A stretch of 64,000 nucleotides of DNA from positions 4,216,001 through 4,280,000 of the forward strand of contig NC_088320.1 of assembly GCF_910592395.1 (NCBI RefSeq), in the 5' to 3' direction. The stretch comes from Lineus longissimus (taxonomy: Eukaryota > Nemertea > Pilidiophora > Heteronemertea > Lineidae). The first letter of the stretch is position 1. Each line of letters opens with the position of its first letter. The notes below the pieces were generated by a model. The model was not told the DNA's origin and did no database searches. It was given only the letters and a program-made list of their open reading frames with translations. A program made the position numbers and the translations under genes. Positions 1 to 13,402 of this stretch are shown piece by piece.

Positions 1-3000
1 ACGTTTGTGAGAACGATGCCTTAGCTTACTTTACAATATAAGTACCTGTATATTCCCTCGACAATCTCTAATAGGTTCTCAGAGCCCTGTTTCATTGGCT
101 CCAAAGAAAATGATGAATAAATGATATCAGTCAATTTGGCGTGACAGGCCTCGGAAGGTTTTCTGAAATGTTCACTGAATGGACATTTCATGGCAATACC
201 TCTCACTGACTTACTATAGAACCGACTCTCGTACTGTGTGTGACTGGACGTTCAGGGTTGTTATCACATTGCTATTGCAAATGACATAAACAAAAAGGTT
301 ATCCGCTTGGCCTAACAAGAAAACATGATTGAAAATACCAGCAAAGAATAATTGTGTTCTGACTCACTTTTCTATTAACCAGAGTTCCGTTGTTGAATAG
401 AATAAAAGAAAGTCACGCAAAACTTGTGCTGAGATCGTGTTTTGATTTTGTTGACGGACAATGAGTGCCAATGATAATTGAATAAGCTGAAGTTGCAATG
501 CAAGATCTTGGATGAATGTGTATGGTTTATCGAGATGCAGGTTTAGTTGTACACATGCATTTGTTAGAGCATGGTAAATACGAAGTATATGTATCTATTC
601 TTGTTATCCAAATTATTGAACCTTTAGATTCCTATGATATCATTCTAATTTCTTATCAATTTCATGTTAGTCAGAATGTGTTAATTTCCATATTGGTTGA
701 TCTGCTCGTCGCCAAAATACAAGCATAACATGGGAATTTAACATGTTACATCACACTTTACACTTCTTTATATATTGTTCTATAACTCATTTTCCTTCTC
801 TTTTTCAGGACCATCTGCAATGAACAGGGATATCTCATGTATGTATATTTCACTTGTTACTACATGTAGAAGTTAGCTTATCCTTTTATAACTGACAAAA
901 ACAATACCCTTGGGTTGTCTGTGACATGAATAATTAAATTAATAAAATAATTGAACTGAATAATTAAATGCTAACATGTTATAATGTATACATTATTGTT
1001 TGTACTTAATTGTGGACTTCAAGCACTGTAAAATGATGTATATTATTGTCAAGTAAGGATGTTTAAGTTAATGCATGACACTTTCATTTCATGTTCAAAT
1101 GCTTGAATTCTCATACTTGACACTTTCCTATTGCTAACGATGCGGCTATGAGACCCTATCAGGCTGAACATTTTGTTCGAGCTGCCTTAGTTTCCCACAT
1201 CCTGGTGACTAATGAACATAATACTGGAGTACTTCTATCAGCAAGGTGATGGCTTTTCCATGTCGGTTATGTCCGAACACTCCACAACTTTGAGAGGTGC
1301 TACGACTCGCGGTGCATTTCAGTGTGACGATATCATAATCACCAGTGCATTGATGCACATTCACCCCAAATGACACACACTAAAATTCTAACAACTCATG
1401 ATGAACTGGACTCCAAATTCTGAACCTTGAGAGGTGTCATGACGTGGCCAAAGAACAGATGTCTGCCCAAGGCACTTTTCGGTCTAACTGCGCGCGATTG
1501 ATATTATGATTATGACCAATCATCATCTTGCTCACACAATATAGTACGAGATACAATCCCGGCTAAGGCCAGATCGGTATTCGGGCTCAGGCAAGATCGT
1601 TTTTTTTCGGAACTCAATTATATGACACAATCTTGGGATTGGTCATGAGCCAGTATATTGAGAGAGTTTCCTCGGATTGCTTAAGGGTACACTCCTGAAA
1701 TGTACACCTAGCTAGATTTGCGGGTCCACGAGCATGAATACTGCTAATAGGGATAAATAACTTTCATTGTTGCTGAGACGAGCCATCTAATTGGTTTATT
1801 CGGCCCTGATTGCATACAAGCGAAAGGTGATCAATGTAACACATTCGCCAATTGTTGGGTTGTGGTGATTAGCGGTCGATAGTTTGGATCATCTCGAGAG
1901 GAAAGGGTCCCAAATCAAATTCGATCGGGGCTGCGGGCGTGTTTTAGACCGGATCGACCGGAAATAAAAACGCTTTTTGAGGTTTTACACGATATCCCCG
2001 GACCTAAAAAAACAAACTTTGCTTCGTTAATGCAGCAGTGCTTGTGCATTCACTGCGAGTTAACCATTGTGTATTTCCTCTCCGATCTTATGTTTTATAA
2101 AGATTCTGTTAATTATCGGTTTTGGTCGTTTACGTGTGTTGTTTTACAATTATGTTGTTGAAGTATCGTATGGCTTTGCCCAACGCCAAGCCCCCAAACC
2201 ACCTCCGCCCCAAACCCCGGTAAAAAAACTGGATGGCGAGACCGGTAGATTCGAAAACATCCCTCGACAATGATGACATTTTCTGCTCAAATTTGCGATA
2301 TCATGATGCCTTAAGTAACCGCGATTATCACTTGTCAGTTCCACGAAGGACCCTTTGTTTTAGCCGTAGCGATAAAAAAGTGCCAGTCAGAGTTTGATGT
2401 CTCTCATCACGGCACTGAGATCAATGCCAATCTGGATTATGCACCTGCCGAGGTTACTTTCAAGGCAATTTCCCTTGTTTCATATTCAAATATCCTAGAG
2501 GTTTAATCAGACAGGTCCACTAATCGCATGGCGTCATGAGAGGTTTTGGCTGAGCAAAAAAATGAACCTATTGTCCGAGGCAGAATAATTCCCGTCATGA
2601 TCTGGGCAGTAGTGGCAATAGATAACTTTTTTATCGCATGTTTAATTAGATTGTCTGCGCTAATTAAGGAATTATCAATAGCTTGTAGTGCTCTGTGGCA
2701 ATGTTATGATCGCGAGACCCTCGATTGCCTTAATTTTCCAAGATGGCAGCGAACTCGATCATTATGACGTTGCAGTAAAACTTCAAAAGTGCGTCGTCAA
2801 GTCATGTTTACGGAATGGACTTGTACATTGAAAAGTAGTCCCAGATGAAGATATATCTAAGGATGACCAGGTCGTTACCATATCGAGGCGTTTACTTGGT
2901 CCTCCGTTGCCGAAAGCTGGGCAAGGTAATGGAGCAGATGTACTGGGCGTAGCTGTCATGGGCGTGGTAGTATGTTCCTCTGCTAATACTGGCCTTGGAC

Positions 3001-6000
3001 TTTGCCAGTGAGAACCACCACCGTGCAATAAGATGATAGAAATAATTGAAGCAGGCTTAATGGCTTCGTACAACAAAGACCCATGCACCATATTGGCTTA
3101 TCCTTCCGTTGCCTGAAGCTATTCAAACTAAGGATAGCTGATATGCAGGTGGACAGTTAGCGTAATGCAAATTGTCAATCCATTTGACGGGGAAACAAAT
3201 GCAGCACTGTGACACGATCCTTCCGATTGACGGATATTGGTGATGACGTCTACGGACTCGGAAATCGCCGCCGGGTTTATGATAAAAAAATGGTTGGTAT
3301 CGGTCCATGAGTTTGCTAATTGCTTACGCTTCGATTGTCGGATATTGCCATAAGCCGGACGAAGTGTCCCCTCCGAGAGAAGCATCTTCTCTGGCAATTA
3401 CATCGCCCCACCATCATTGCAGATCAGGCTGTCCATGTGACTATCAACTAAGCATCATTATGATGCCCAAGTAAAGGTGCTTGAAGCTCGAGCGAACATT
3501 TCATAAGCTCAGGACGCAGGCATAAGCCATTTCTATTAGGCAACATAGTTTACAGCAAAATAGCATATGGAAACAATAAAAACGCTTATGAGCTGGAAAA
3601 GTACTGTTTTTTTCATCATTTAGCCTACGATTGCATAACAGGCACACATGTCTTGTAAAGTTGACATTTTTAAGTACGGTCGTTTTAAGTTAATCCCTTC
3701 CACCACTCGGCCACGGAAGTCGAGCAATGAGCAATATTTTAATTACATCGGCGGCCCGATTGATCCTGCCGGCAGATCGATACCGGGGAGACATACATTT
3801 GTCCTGGTATGCAGTGCAAATAGATCGCATCTCGGTTTATTGATTCCTCCGACTGTTTTATCTAATGACTAGATGAAAGCCGGCGAACAGATGCTTTTAG
3901 GCTTGGCGTAATTTTCAGTAGGAGTACAGGTGTTATCGAGCTCCCATTCCACCTCTCATAAATACTTTCAATATTATTGGCTGTGTAGATTCGGTTATGT
4001 CTTGAAAGGTCAAGAGAGAAGATACTCTGGCACAGACTCGATGGTAAATGCCCCCTACAAATGCCCACCCCACCCCCCTTCAGGAACATCCTCCAAAGAC
4101 CTTGAAACTGAATCGTAGCCTTGTTATGAATATTTTAACGATTATACCAGCTCCGATCACCATTCTCATGCTTGCCTTACCAATATCGATCCCCAAACAA
4201 GATCAATCGCGCCGCCAATGCATTTAAAGCAAGACGCTCTGCTTCGCCGAATATTACAAATTAAACATGCTTTTTAAATCATCTGATGTGAAACCTAATT
4301 TGCCACTATGCTACGAGTTCATCTTTAAATCATCGTTTCTGAATTCGCTTCATGTCTTGCATAGAATATTCTCATGAAATATCATACGCCTAGCATTGGT
4401 TTGCAATAGATGGAACGAAAATCATCTCATTTGGCCTATTATAGATTTTCACCATTATCCATAAGGCCCATAGGAGCTGATCCGCACTGAGAGAAACCAA
4501 TCGTCAGCCCTCCGTGACAAGGAATATGATGAACCTTGTTAGTCGCTTGTTATTTTAATCCCGACTTCTCACCTAGATGATCAGGATTTGGATATTGGGT
4601 GCTATGGTTTATCAATAAATGTGTGTTCTAGGGCAGGGGGAGCTTTGCAGCTTCCGGTTGTGGATACATTCTCCTATGTGCGACTTCGTCATTGATGAGG
4701 ATTTGGATACTTCTCTCATATTTGTACCATCATCGTGAAGTTGGTGATTGAGCAAATTGGTAGTTTGTGCCATCATGGGTCCAGTATGTGCCGTCTCGGG
4801 TCGAAAATTCAGATTACATTCTTACAAGATTTGTAGTTAAGATCTTATTTAGTTTTGTGTACATGTACTTCTGCATTCGTTACCAAGATGTAAGATTATT
4901 AGATCTTAAAAGAATCTTGCAAGAATCCAATGAGGATTGTACATGTACATACATACGAAACTGAATAAGATCTTAACTAAGAATCTTGAGGATCTGATCT
5001 GGATTTTCTACCAAGGGTATAATCACATCGAAGATCCATACATATTCCTGAAAGCTCAAATGGTAATGTACTTCGCTTTATCTTTTCAGTTTCTCCGTGG
5101 GGAGGTGAGTGCTACATTTCTTGTAAGTTGTCTTCTCATTATTTACATTGTAGTATAGGATGAAACATATTTCTCTCAGACCTGGTTGTTCTCATCTTTG
5201 GGTCACCCTGTGTGTGTCAGTTTCACCAGCAAGGCTTCGTGATTTGCTTATTGTATACGACATCTCAAAATTTATATTTTTGGACAACTTGAACATGTTG
5301 AACAATAAGGGATCCCATTCTCCAGTGAACCGTTCCCCATACATTGACACTCTATACCTTAGCCATTAGTCATATCCCAAAGGCCATTGAAAATCTCGAA
5401 ATTCAATTTCGAGAGTAATACATTTTTTTATAAGTCAGTGAATAAAATGTGTTGAAATCTGTATCTTGTCTCCCATTGATTTCCTAGAGGATCGGCGAAT
5501 TCTCTGAACGACAAGGTAACTGACAATATCAATAGGATTTCGAATAGAAAAAAGTAACAGCAAATACAAGTGACATGACGTTTGATCTGGTGATGGTAAT
5601 GGAACTGTAATCCATGTGAGAGGATTTCCATTGGTATTTTCGGAGGCAAGGTGTTGGTTTCAACGCCAGTCTCAGAATAACATTGTTAGAGGAAGCAACG
5701 AAGATAATAGTGAGCGAACGGGATATTCCATTCACTATGCCCTCCGACTTTGAAATGACTAGGTGCATTTATCAAGATCCCAGTTCATGGCTAGCATTTC
5801 CACCATCTTTGGCAACGAGTAGCAAATGACCTTGCAGTCAACACAGAATAAATGGCTACAACAGAACAATGATGTTAATCTCCCAGTGAATGGGGAACAC
5901 GACTGGCACCAGCTCAGTTAATTTCTTCGACCGATGACCACCCCTCGGGACGTGCCCTTTCAAAAGATACCCTCCGAAATAATTATCTTAAAATTAATTC

Positions 6001-9000
6001 TTTATTGTTACTGCATCGGTTACTTGGTCATAAATGACCAGATGATAGCCAAAGATGACCTCCCTTTCTGTTGGGCGTGGCGGCTAAATGGACATAGACC
6101 GTCCTCAAGAGGGCTTTCCCACGGATTAGTGCCCATTCAATGGCTTGTGGTTATAGGATAGCTTCATCGAGGCTCTCAATTAATTGCAGGGGAAGATTAT
6201 TGCTGTTATTCTTAGAGAGGGAACTCCTTCTTGTTGCCAATATAAATATTTTCATAGCATTCGATAAGAAAGGAGCTACCAAATGGATTCATTTCGCATT
6301 GTTTCTCTTTGTACGATCATAGCAGGGTGGATGAGGAAGTTCGCAATGATAGGGACATAATGGTCGGTAATACGATACAAAAAAGATCATTAGTATATTT
6401 TTGAGACATATGATTATTCAAACAAACAAATAGACCTCAAAACACAGATGAGGGAGTAGAAATACTTTAGGCACGTCAGCAAAGAAGGCAGTGGCCGTTC
6501 CCTACAGTTTTCTTCGATCTTCTTGCCTAAAGCTGTAATATCCTATGGGTCTATTAAAAAGAGGGAATGTCCGTATCTCGAAAGAGATTTCTGAAACGAG
6601 TTTACGTTTGCCCCCTCCATCTGCCCTTGACTCTTCATGTGCAGTCGCCGACATAAAGGTTTATTTACAGGTGATAGCAGTGCAGCCATAAGCCAAGAAG
6701 CCTTCAATCAGAAATATCGTCTCAACCCCGTGCATGAATGATATCAAATCAAAGCATTTCATTTTACTCCGATGTCCTCCAATCATGCAGTGTTTGCATT
6801 CCGTATCCAATGTCGTCATAGTGTATCGCATTGTCATCTAATATGATTTCACGTCCACGATATATTTGTCTAGCAGTACGACTAGATACTGAAATATGTC
6901 TATTAGATTAGTTGACTTGAAGTCATCAAGGTTATTTGTGAAGCCACGACCTTGGATAGTGTTTCCTTTATAATGCTATTGATCTTCCGACAGTCCAAAA
7001 CCAGCCGAATATACCCATATTCACTGTAGAACAGTCCTTTGCAATGTGTTCTATTTTTCCACAACCATAACATGGGATGGACTCGAGATTGTTCCAAGCC
7101 TGTCATTGCCGTTCTTAGCTCGTCTTGTCTAAAGTTACCCTAACCACGTTTAGTGACAGTGGGCACATACAACGTACACAAAAGGCCTGTCAAATTTGTC
7201 ATAATACTGATCATCTGGAAACAACTGATGGGCGGTGACAGGAGACGATCTGGAGGGAATCAGGGGAATTTCCGTCTTCGTACGGCCAGTGGAGAGGTGC
7301 GAATGTTCGCATTCGGTTAGCTCATAACAATGGGGCAAACCCCGGTTTCACGGATTTTTACCTCCACACACGATAAGCTGACTAATAGTTGACAATGGCT
7401 ATCATAAGGCAATAATGGCCATATTGTACACAGAACGTACTCTCCTGATAAACCATTCGGCCTGTCATTTTCTACATCCAGGCGATGTGGCTACAGTCAT
7501 CAAGGGAAATATGAAGCTGCTGATTGACTAGCCTAGCTTATACAATCTCTTAGTGCGATAAACACAGTGTATAGTGGTGTGCTAGCATTATCTGCTTTGA
7601 GCCAGCTAACAATGCCAAAGGCGTCGGCTAGCTTTACCACGAATCACTCAATTGACACTGAGAGATTGTTTAGATGCGACATCCTTTCAACTGAAATATC
7701 TGCATTTTCCTTTTTTGTTATGTAATGCCTTATGTTGACAAGCTGGACAATGTAACAGAAAAACGAATAGCTCATGTTTGACAAATTTATTCATTTGTGG
7801 TAATATGTCCAGAAACAGAAAAAAAATGAGTGTAAAATTCAAAAGGTAACTTTGCTCATAGATCAGCATGAAGTGCATCAAAAAGAGGCAGAACTAATGA
7901 TATGGCTGGATGACTTTAATTACCTTGAAATCATTATTTGGTACTAGAAAGTGAATCGCTTGGCTGATAAAGTTAATATGATTTTTGCAATTTGATGCAA
8001 CACCACGAAGCATCACATCCGTGTCAACTTAGCTGTGATCCGCATTGTGAGCATGGATTTATAAAGGAGTCGCATGCAAACCGTATTCGAAGCAAAATCA
8101 ACGGTATTTATGTAAGCCCTGTTGTTCCTGTGTATCCAAACCCTGAGCATTTTATTGACGATCACGGAAAATCTGTTTAACATTAACTGTTTGTCTATAT
8201 TATTGATGATTTTTGCGCAAACTTTTAGTTCAAACGGATGGATAGAAGCACGGAACAGTTTGGTTTACGCCGTCATTAGCTATAATCTATGAGTATAGAG
8301 ATGTTTAGTAAAATGAGAACAGTGACATCAACGATAGGTATTGACGACATGCCATACAATGCCAGAGTCGCCGACTGAAACTCAACAGACAAAGATCCAG
8401 CGAGACGTTGTGCGAATGTGCGTCTGATATCCTAAAACGATACATGCAGTACCCATTTGAGGGCGTTTACCTTTCCTGATACGGGCAAGATGAGCATACA
8501 TAACCAAATGTCTTGTACAAGGTTTGCATCGGTAATGGTGCAAGTCCAGTCTTAATTCACAATACCTTGCATTGATAGTAACCTTAAATGAAACAGCCAC
8601 AACACAGTCAAGCAACCACAGGAATCGGACAAGTTCAGCCTATTATTCGAACGAGATTTTTTTGGATAAAACCTCGGGGAGTCGAGGTTCGGCAACGAGA
8701 CATCTAGAGCCGGTCTCCCAGGGTAAACCATGCGGTTCCGAGTCGTGTCGCTGTGATGTGTGGCCGTTCATGCGAACCACGACTGAACCCGACTCGAGCA
8801 CGACCTGCTTATCTCCTCGCCAGCCACGCTTACAACTGCATGAATTTTTTATCGGCTGTGATTGAAACTTTTCCCTTTCTAATCCGGCATGAAACGAACC
8901 TTGGCGCTCTCTTACGAGTTTAAATTAGCCCGGTGCCACACGGGGAGATATCAAGCGCAGGTTCTTGTATTTGAACCGCCCCAAGATGGCTACGGTTTCT

Positions 9001-12000
9001 CGACGTGTCGGACGGTAATATTAACTGTCAGCGCGGTTAAAAACTCAATGGAGCCGCGTGGGGCGATCTGGCAATTAGAAGTCACGTTAATAAAACGTCA
9101 ATTCAGTCTGTGGTTTAATATTTTCCGTTGGTCATGTGTTGTTTACCATGTTTACGCTACGCGATATGTAACGTGGTACTGAATTCTACTACAGATGCCA
9201 GTTTGTTACACACGTTGTAGCATACACAGTTTTTTTCATTATGATTGACTATTGACCACAGGGAGGGGAGGACGTATGCTCTTCTGGTGCATTTGACTCA
9301 TAGCATGTTGTAGTATGAACATGGGGAGGATGGAAGGCCACACAATGAACCAATTTTAAGACAGATTTTTCTTTTGGTGTAGATACAGCCTTTTCTTTTC
9401 TTGTAAAATGTTTGGTTGTCAATGAACGTCCTCTCTACCCCTGTGTCAATTAACATGTAGGCATATCTCAACGCTAATGGCTAGGAATCAACTAGTTCAC
9501 TTATGAGTTCACCTCTGAGGGTGTGAACTGTTACGAACGAACAATCTGAAACAAGTCTGAGCTCAGCATTCTACTTAGTCTAAGCATAATCCACACTGCA
9601 AAAGTAAAAGCCAGCTCGCCTGTGATAAACCACAAGGAAACGTCACTGGCAAGGAAAGAAATAGAGTGAAAATATCCTGGGATCTGTCAATCAGATTTAT
9701 TACTCAGGATTGCGCCGGATCTTGGCGCTGGTTCGGAAACTCGGGTAGTGACAGGAGTTTATCTCTTACCGACCATCCAATCATACAAATAGATACAATT
9801 ACGTTACCCATGAAATCGTTTAGTTGCAAGACTTCCAGGAAGCGTTTCGGTGGGGTGGTGGTGAGGAGCGGTGGGGTCAAAACACCCCTTTTGTCCTCTG
9901 TCGGTGTCAACATGGACCATTATCGGCATGAAAAATACGTTTTCGGGATCCTGGAGGGAAGAATTTGGTCCTCTTCCCCCAGGCTGGACGAACGAGGTAA
10001 AACATGTTACTGTTCTTCATTCATATCTCCCATGTCACTGAACGACCGATGTCATTCAATTTCGAAATAATTCAAACGTATATCTGTGTTTCAAAGGCTT
10101 CCTTCATATCGAAATTCGTTCGTAAGCATTGAGTCATTTTCACAAATCTCTATACATATGCCAACTCGCTGATTACTCAATTGGCATCCTGCCCCGCTGG
10201 TGACACAGGAGAAACAAGTATTAAGGTTTTATTGGTTCTCACTAATTCAATCAGAGAGTGCGATCGGATGAAGGTTCAGAAGGAAGCGTAGAGCGACAAG
10301 GACACGACAGCCCAGATTGGCTGCTTCCTTGATCTACCAGTTCTACAACTGACGCTGGTTCTGTTTGGAATCTGGTTCCACAATCGGTTCTGTGGAGATC
10401 GGTTCTTCGCTAGGTTCTGTGGAATTCTTTTCTAGCTGCTAAGTTCCTGACGCGTTCGCTGATGAACATGGTTCTATTGACCGTGTTCATGTAATACATG
10501 TATGTACATTTATAGTCCATCGAGTTCTGGGTGATCGCTTTTCATTTAGGGGTGTACGCCAGAGTCATCTTGATCTACGCTATAAAGATCTTTGAAGGTA
10601 CTGGGTTCTCTGGAGAATCTGGTTCTACGCTAGGTTCTCTGAAGAGTCCAGGAGTGCTTCTTTACTGGATTATTTGGGTTATCTGGCCTCAAATGCAGTA
10701 GACATAGTATCTAATGCCGGGTTGTTGTAAATTTGGTATACATCCCTGTGTTTAGAATATAACTAATGTTCTGCACGATGTTCTACGGAGAATCTAGAAC
10801 TGGATCACAATCAAAACCATCGATGAAGGATCATCTCCACTTGGAATCGGTCCTTCATCACTATGTTTATGGAGTCGTTCTGGCAAGTGACCACCATATA
10901 GTTCTGGCAATATCAGGGCAATTCTCCTTTACCTCGAAGCGAAAGAACTTTGCTTCTTGATGGGCTACGTTTGCAGTGTTGCTGTGACTCTTCTATTCTT
11001 GATTGCCTTGCTATTGTTAGGTTTCGCACTGCCGTTATGTGATTGACATGAACACAAAAGAACAGCAAGGCGACTCGAGGAGAGAGATGTAAAGAAACTC
11101 TGGTTGAGTAAGATGAAATTGCTACCTTTCCTCATTGTGTCAACTCCATGCCTAGATCCGTAGGTGCCTTTGTTTTTGAGGAAAAAGGAAACCGAATTGA
11201 AAGCTTAAACAAGTAGCTTCAGATTAATGTACAAGTGCAAATTAAAGGAGGATTAAATACAATCGACCCTATTGCCAATCATAGCTGTCAAAATGGTTCC
11301 AGCGATAGCGGTGTTGGGTTTGTTATGTAAAATTCCTAGATCTCGAGAGTGGCAATTTAATTTCTTTATTTTGAACTCGATTGAAATTACGAACGCCCTG
11401 TCGTGGGTCTGGGACCTCACGTCATTTGCCGAGGGACCTCACGGTCTCTAACTAGCGTGAGTTGATAATGCATTGTGTCGACACGCTTTGAGGCACAATC
11501 AGAATCCGCGTTAATTAGAAAGGAATCTGCCTTTCAACCATCGTATTTGAGATCTCTCCTGGGCTCTTCGTGCCTGTATTTTACACGGGCAATGCGTATA
11601 AAAAAAGACTACGCACGCTTTACGAAAAATGCAATATCTGATGCAAATAGAAAACAATTGCTCATGCATAGTTAATGTTGATATCTGCGCTTTCTGTGCA
11701 TGTTCATGTGCGTGCATGTGCATGTGGGACTGATAAAAGAGCAGCGTAAACACTGTTCCGTGGTTGCACATGTATTTTCAAACGTCCATTGACAGCTCTG
11801 GACTTGGCTAAAGGATGACATAACTGACCAGAGCGCATGACTTGAGCAATGTCGTGATGACCATACTGCTCTATCTATTGGCTTTAGCTGTCTCAAAACC
11901 ATACTCTATCGGCCAGGCTAGTCTGCTAGCTATTACCACGTTCATATAGCATACTAACCATCTCCAGATCCCCTCGCTGCATTTCCCTTTGATCTAAGCC

Positions 12001-13094
12001 GGTTAACTGGATGATATTGGGATCGCTTTCCAATGGGTCGTTACATAAGACGGCACGGGACATTGATCTGTGACTACGCAGCCATGCACTGACTAGCGCT
12101 AAGTAACTCCGCTCATGCAAGGCCCGGATGCGAAAAACTGCGGCAACCTCACAATATGGCGGACACTCGGATTCAAAAAGGATAACAGAATTAATCTATT
12201 AAAGAAATATGCGCAGTAATGTTTTTTGAAAGAGGGGTCTACTGATTAGAATCGGTCGGATGTCGAAAAAATAATCAACTCTAAAACAAGTGGCTCAGGG
12301 CGTTTGTTTGTGTTACCACGATAAAACATCCTCCCCGCGACAGTTGGGCTGCAGTCGAGCATTACCGTTACTAGGCAGCCATTGTTTTTCTCTCCTCGAC
12401 TTGATTTCGATTTTGATTGCCACTCACACTAGACTTTCTCCTTTGCTGGGTCCATTGTCTCCTCTCATTCTCGTTGTCAAAATTGCGTAATTACGTATTA
12501 AAGTGAATTTATGCGTTCACGCGTAGGTTGCTAACAAAACGAGAGTTTAATGGACACGATTTCATGTATGAGTGAATGTTCCGAGTGGCTTTGATATCAT
12601 TTGGTACACTGCTCACGTTTTTGGCTAATTTCAATTATGTTCAGTGTTTTTGGTTTCGCATTTTTGTCGTTTCAAAATGCTTGGGTGCATATTTTTAATA
12701 CGTTGTTATTTCTAAGCGGGTGGCCAAACAGGCTGGAAAGTGTTCATGAATAAAACCAGTATCCTAAGAGTTGTTATGTTTTATTAGACTACCAGTTTTA
12801 CAATGACATACACTCAGTTCTCAACGTTGATTCTTTGTCTCGTGTATGTTCAAATTAATTAGCACAAACATAGGTTTCTATACTGACTTACACCATGTCT
12901 TTCTTTGCCTCGCTTGCAGTATTATTAGGTTCTAAGCTTACATCATTCGGCGAACATGAGGAACAGGTACCATGCCTTATGAGTCAGTTCAGTTCAGTTT
13001 CAGCTATTGATTGAAAACTACGCATCCCACTGATGACAATAAACTAGTCTAACTATACATAACTGACAACCTTTTTCCTTTCTTTTACTTTCAG
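1..13094 (+). other. Non-coding stretch upstream of the Hox1 homeobox exon, probably intron
   Basis: No convincing coding exon is seen on either strand. The homeobox exon opens with a splice acceptor and needs one base of a split codon from an earlier exon, so most or all of this stretch is probably Hox1 intron. I looked for the Hox1 hexapeptide (a Trp-Met followed by basic residues) and found only unconvincing Trp-Met pairs near 512 and 6335. Visible structure: a 30-base candidate microexon at 809-838, a long imperfect foldback at 4803-5008, a 19-base palindrome at 5395-5413, a G-rich run at 9849-9877 and degenerate GGTTCT-type repeats at about 10330-10800. Short open frames here look random. 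Confidence 0.6.
4803..5008. repeat. Imperfect long inverted repeat (foldback)
   Basis: Arms 4803-4868 and 4939-5008 are imperfect reverse complements. Each carries AGTTAAGATCTTATT or its complement and ends at the inner edge in GTACATGTAC. The loop between them is about 70 bases. This could be a foldback-type mobile element or a structured transcript segment inside the presumed Hox1 intron. No target-site duplication was identified. Confidence 0.6.
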
Positions 13095-13402
13095 CACAAA
13101 AAATCAACGACTATGGCTTTGCCGGACAGCCGAATACGGGAAGGACCAATTTTACAAACAAACAACTTACGGAACTGGAGAAAGAATTTCATTTTAATAA
13201 ATATCTCACGCGGGCACGGCGGATAGAAATCGCCGCCGCACTAGGACTAAATGAAACCCAAGTAAAAATATGGTTTCAAAATCGGCGGATGAAGCAAAAG
13301 AAACGGATGAAGGAGGGATTGGTGCAAAATAATAACACTGCCGCAGACACTAATGGCCAATGTACACAACTTCAGGATGATTCGACAACGAGCGAAGACT
13401 AG
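13095..13402 (+). CDS. Hox1: Hox1 (labial-class) homeobox exon, 3' terminal coding exon
   Basis: This exon encodes a sequence-specific nuclear transcription factor that patterns the anterior trunk or hindbrain in bilaterians. It starts after a pyrimidine-rich tract ending TTTCAG at 13094, in phase 1 (the first two bases finish a split codon), and runs 101 complete codons to TAG at 13400-13402. The homeodomain spans 13130-13309 and keeps the canonical Arg5, Phe8, Trp48, Phe49, Gln50 and Asn51. The helix 1 signature [20 protein letters not shown] and helix 3 [18 protein letters not shown] are diagnostic of the Hox1/labial class. After the homeodomain only about 30 residues follow, polar and acid-ended (TTSED). 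The residues before it ([15 protein letters not shown]) match the usual Hox1 linker. The first exon with the hexapeptide is not in the window. Class assignment is very safe; the partial extent is certain. Confidence 0.95.

Noticed and set aside
6903-7106. Minus-strand frame with RLVLDCRKINSII, resembling a reverse transcriptase motif
   Set aside because: Only a short stretch matches; no catalytic YxDD box, other motifs or element ends are nearby. Could be an old fragment but is not supportable.
9666-10070. 134-codon plus-strand open frame
   Set aside because: No domain, no splice sites in frame, low-information composition; likely chance in the Hox1 intron.
12980-12997. AGTTCAGTTCA as a retinoic acid response element upstream of the Hox1 homeobox
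   Set aside because: The two half-sites overlap by one base, so it is not a usable direct repeat.
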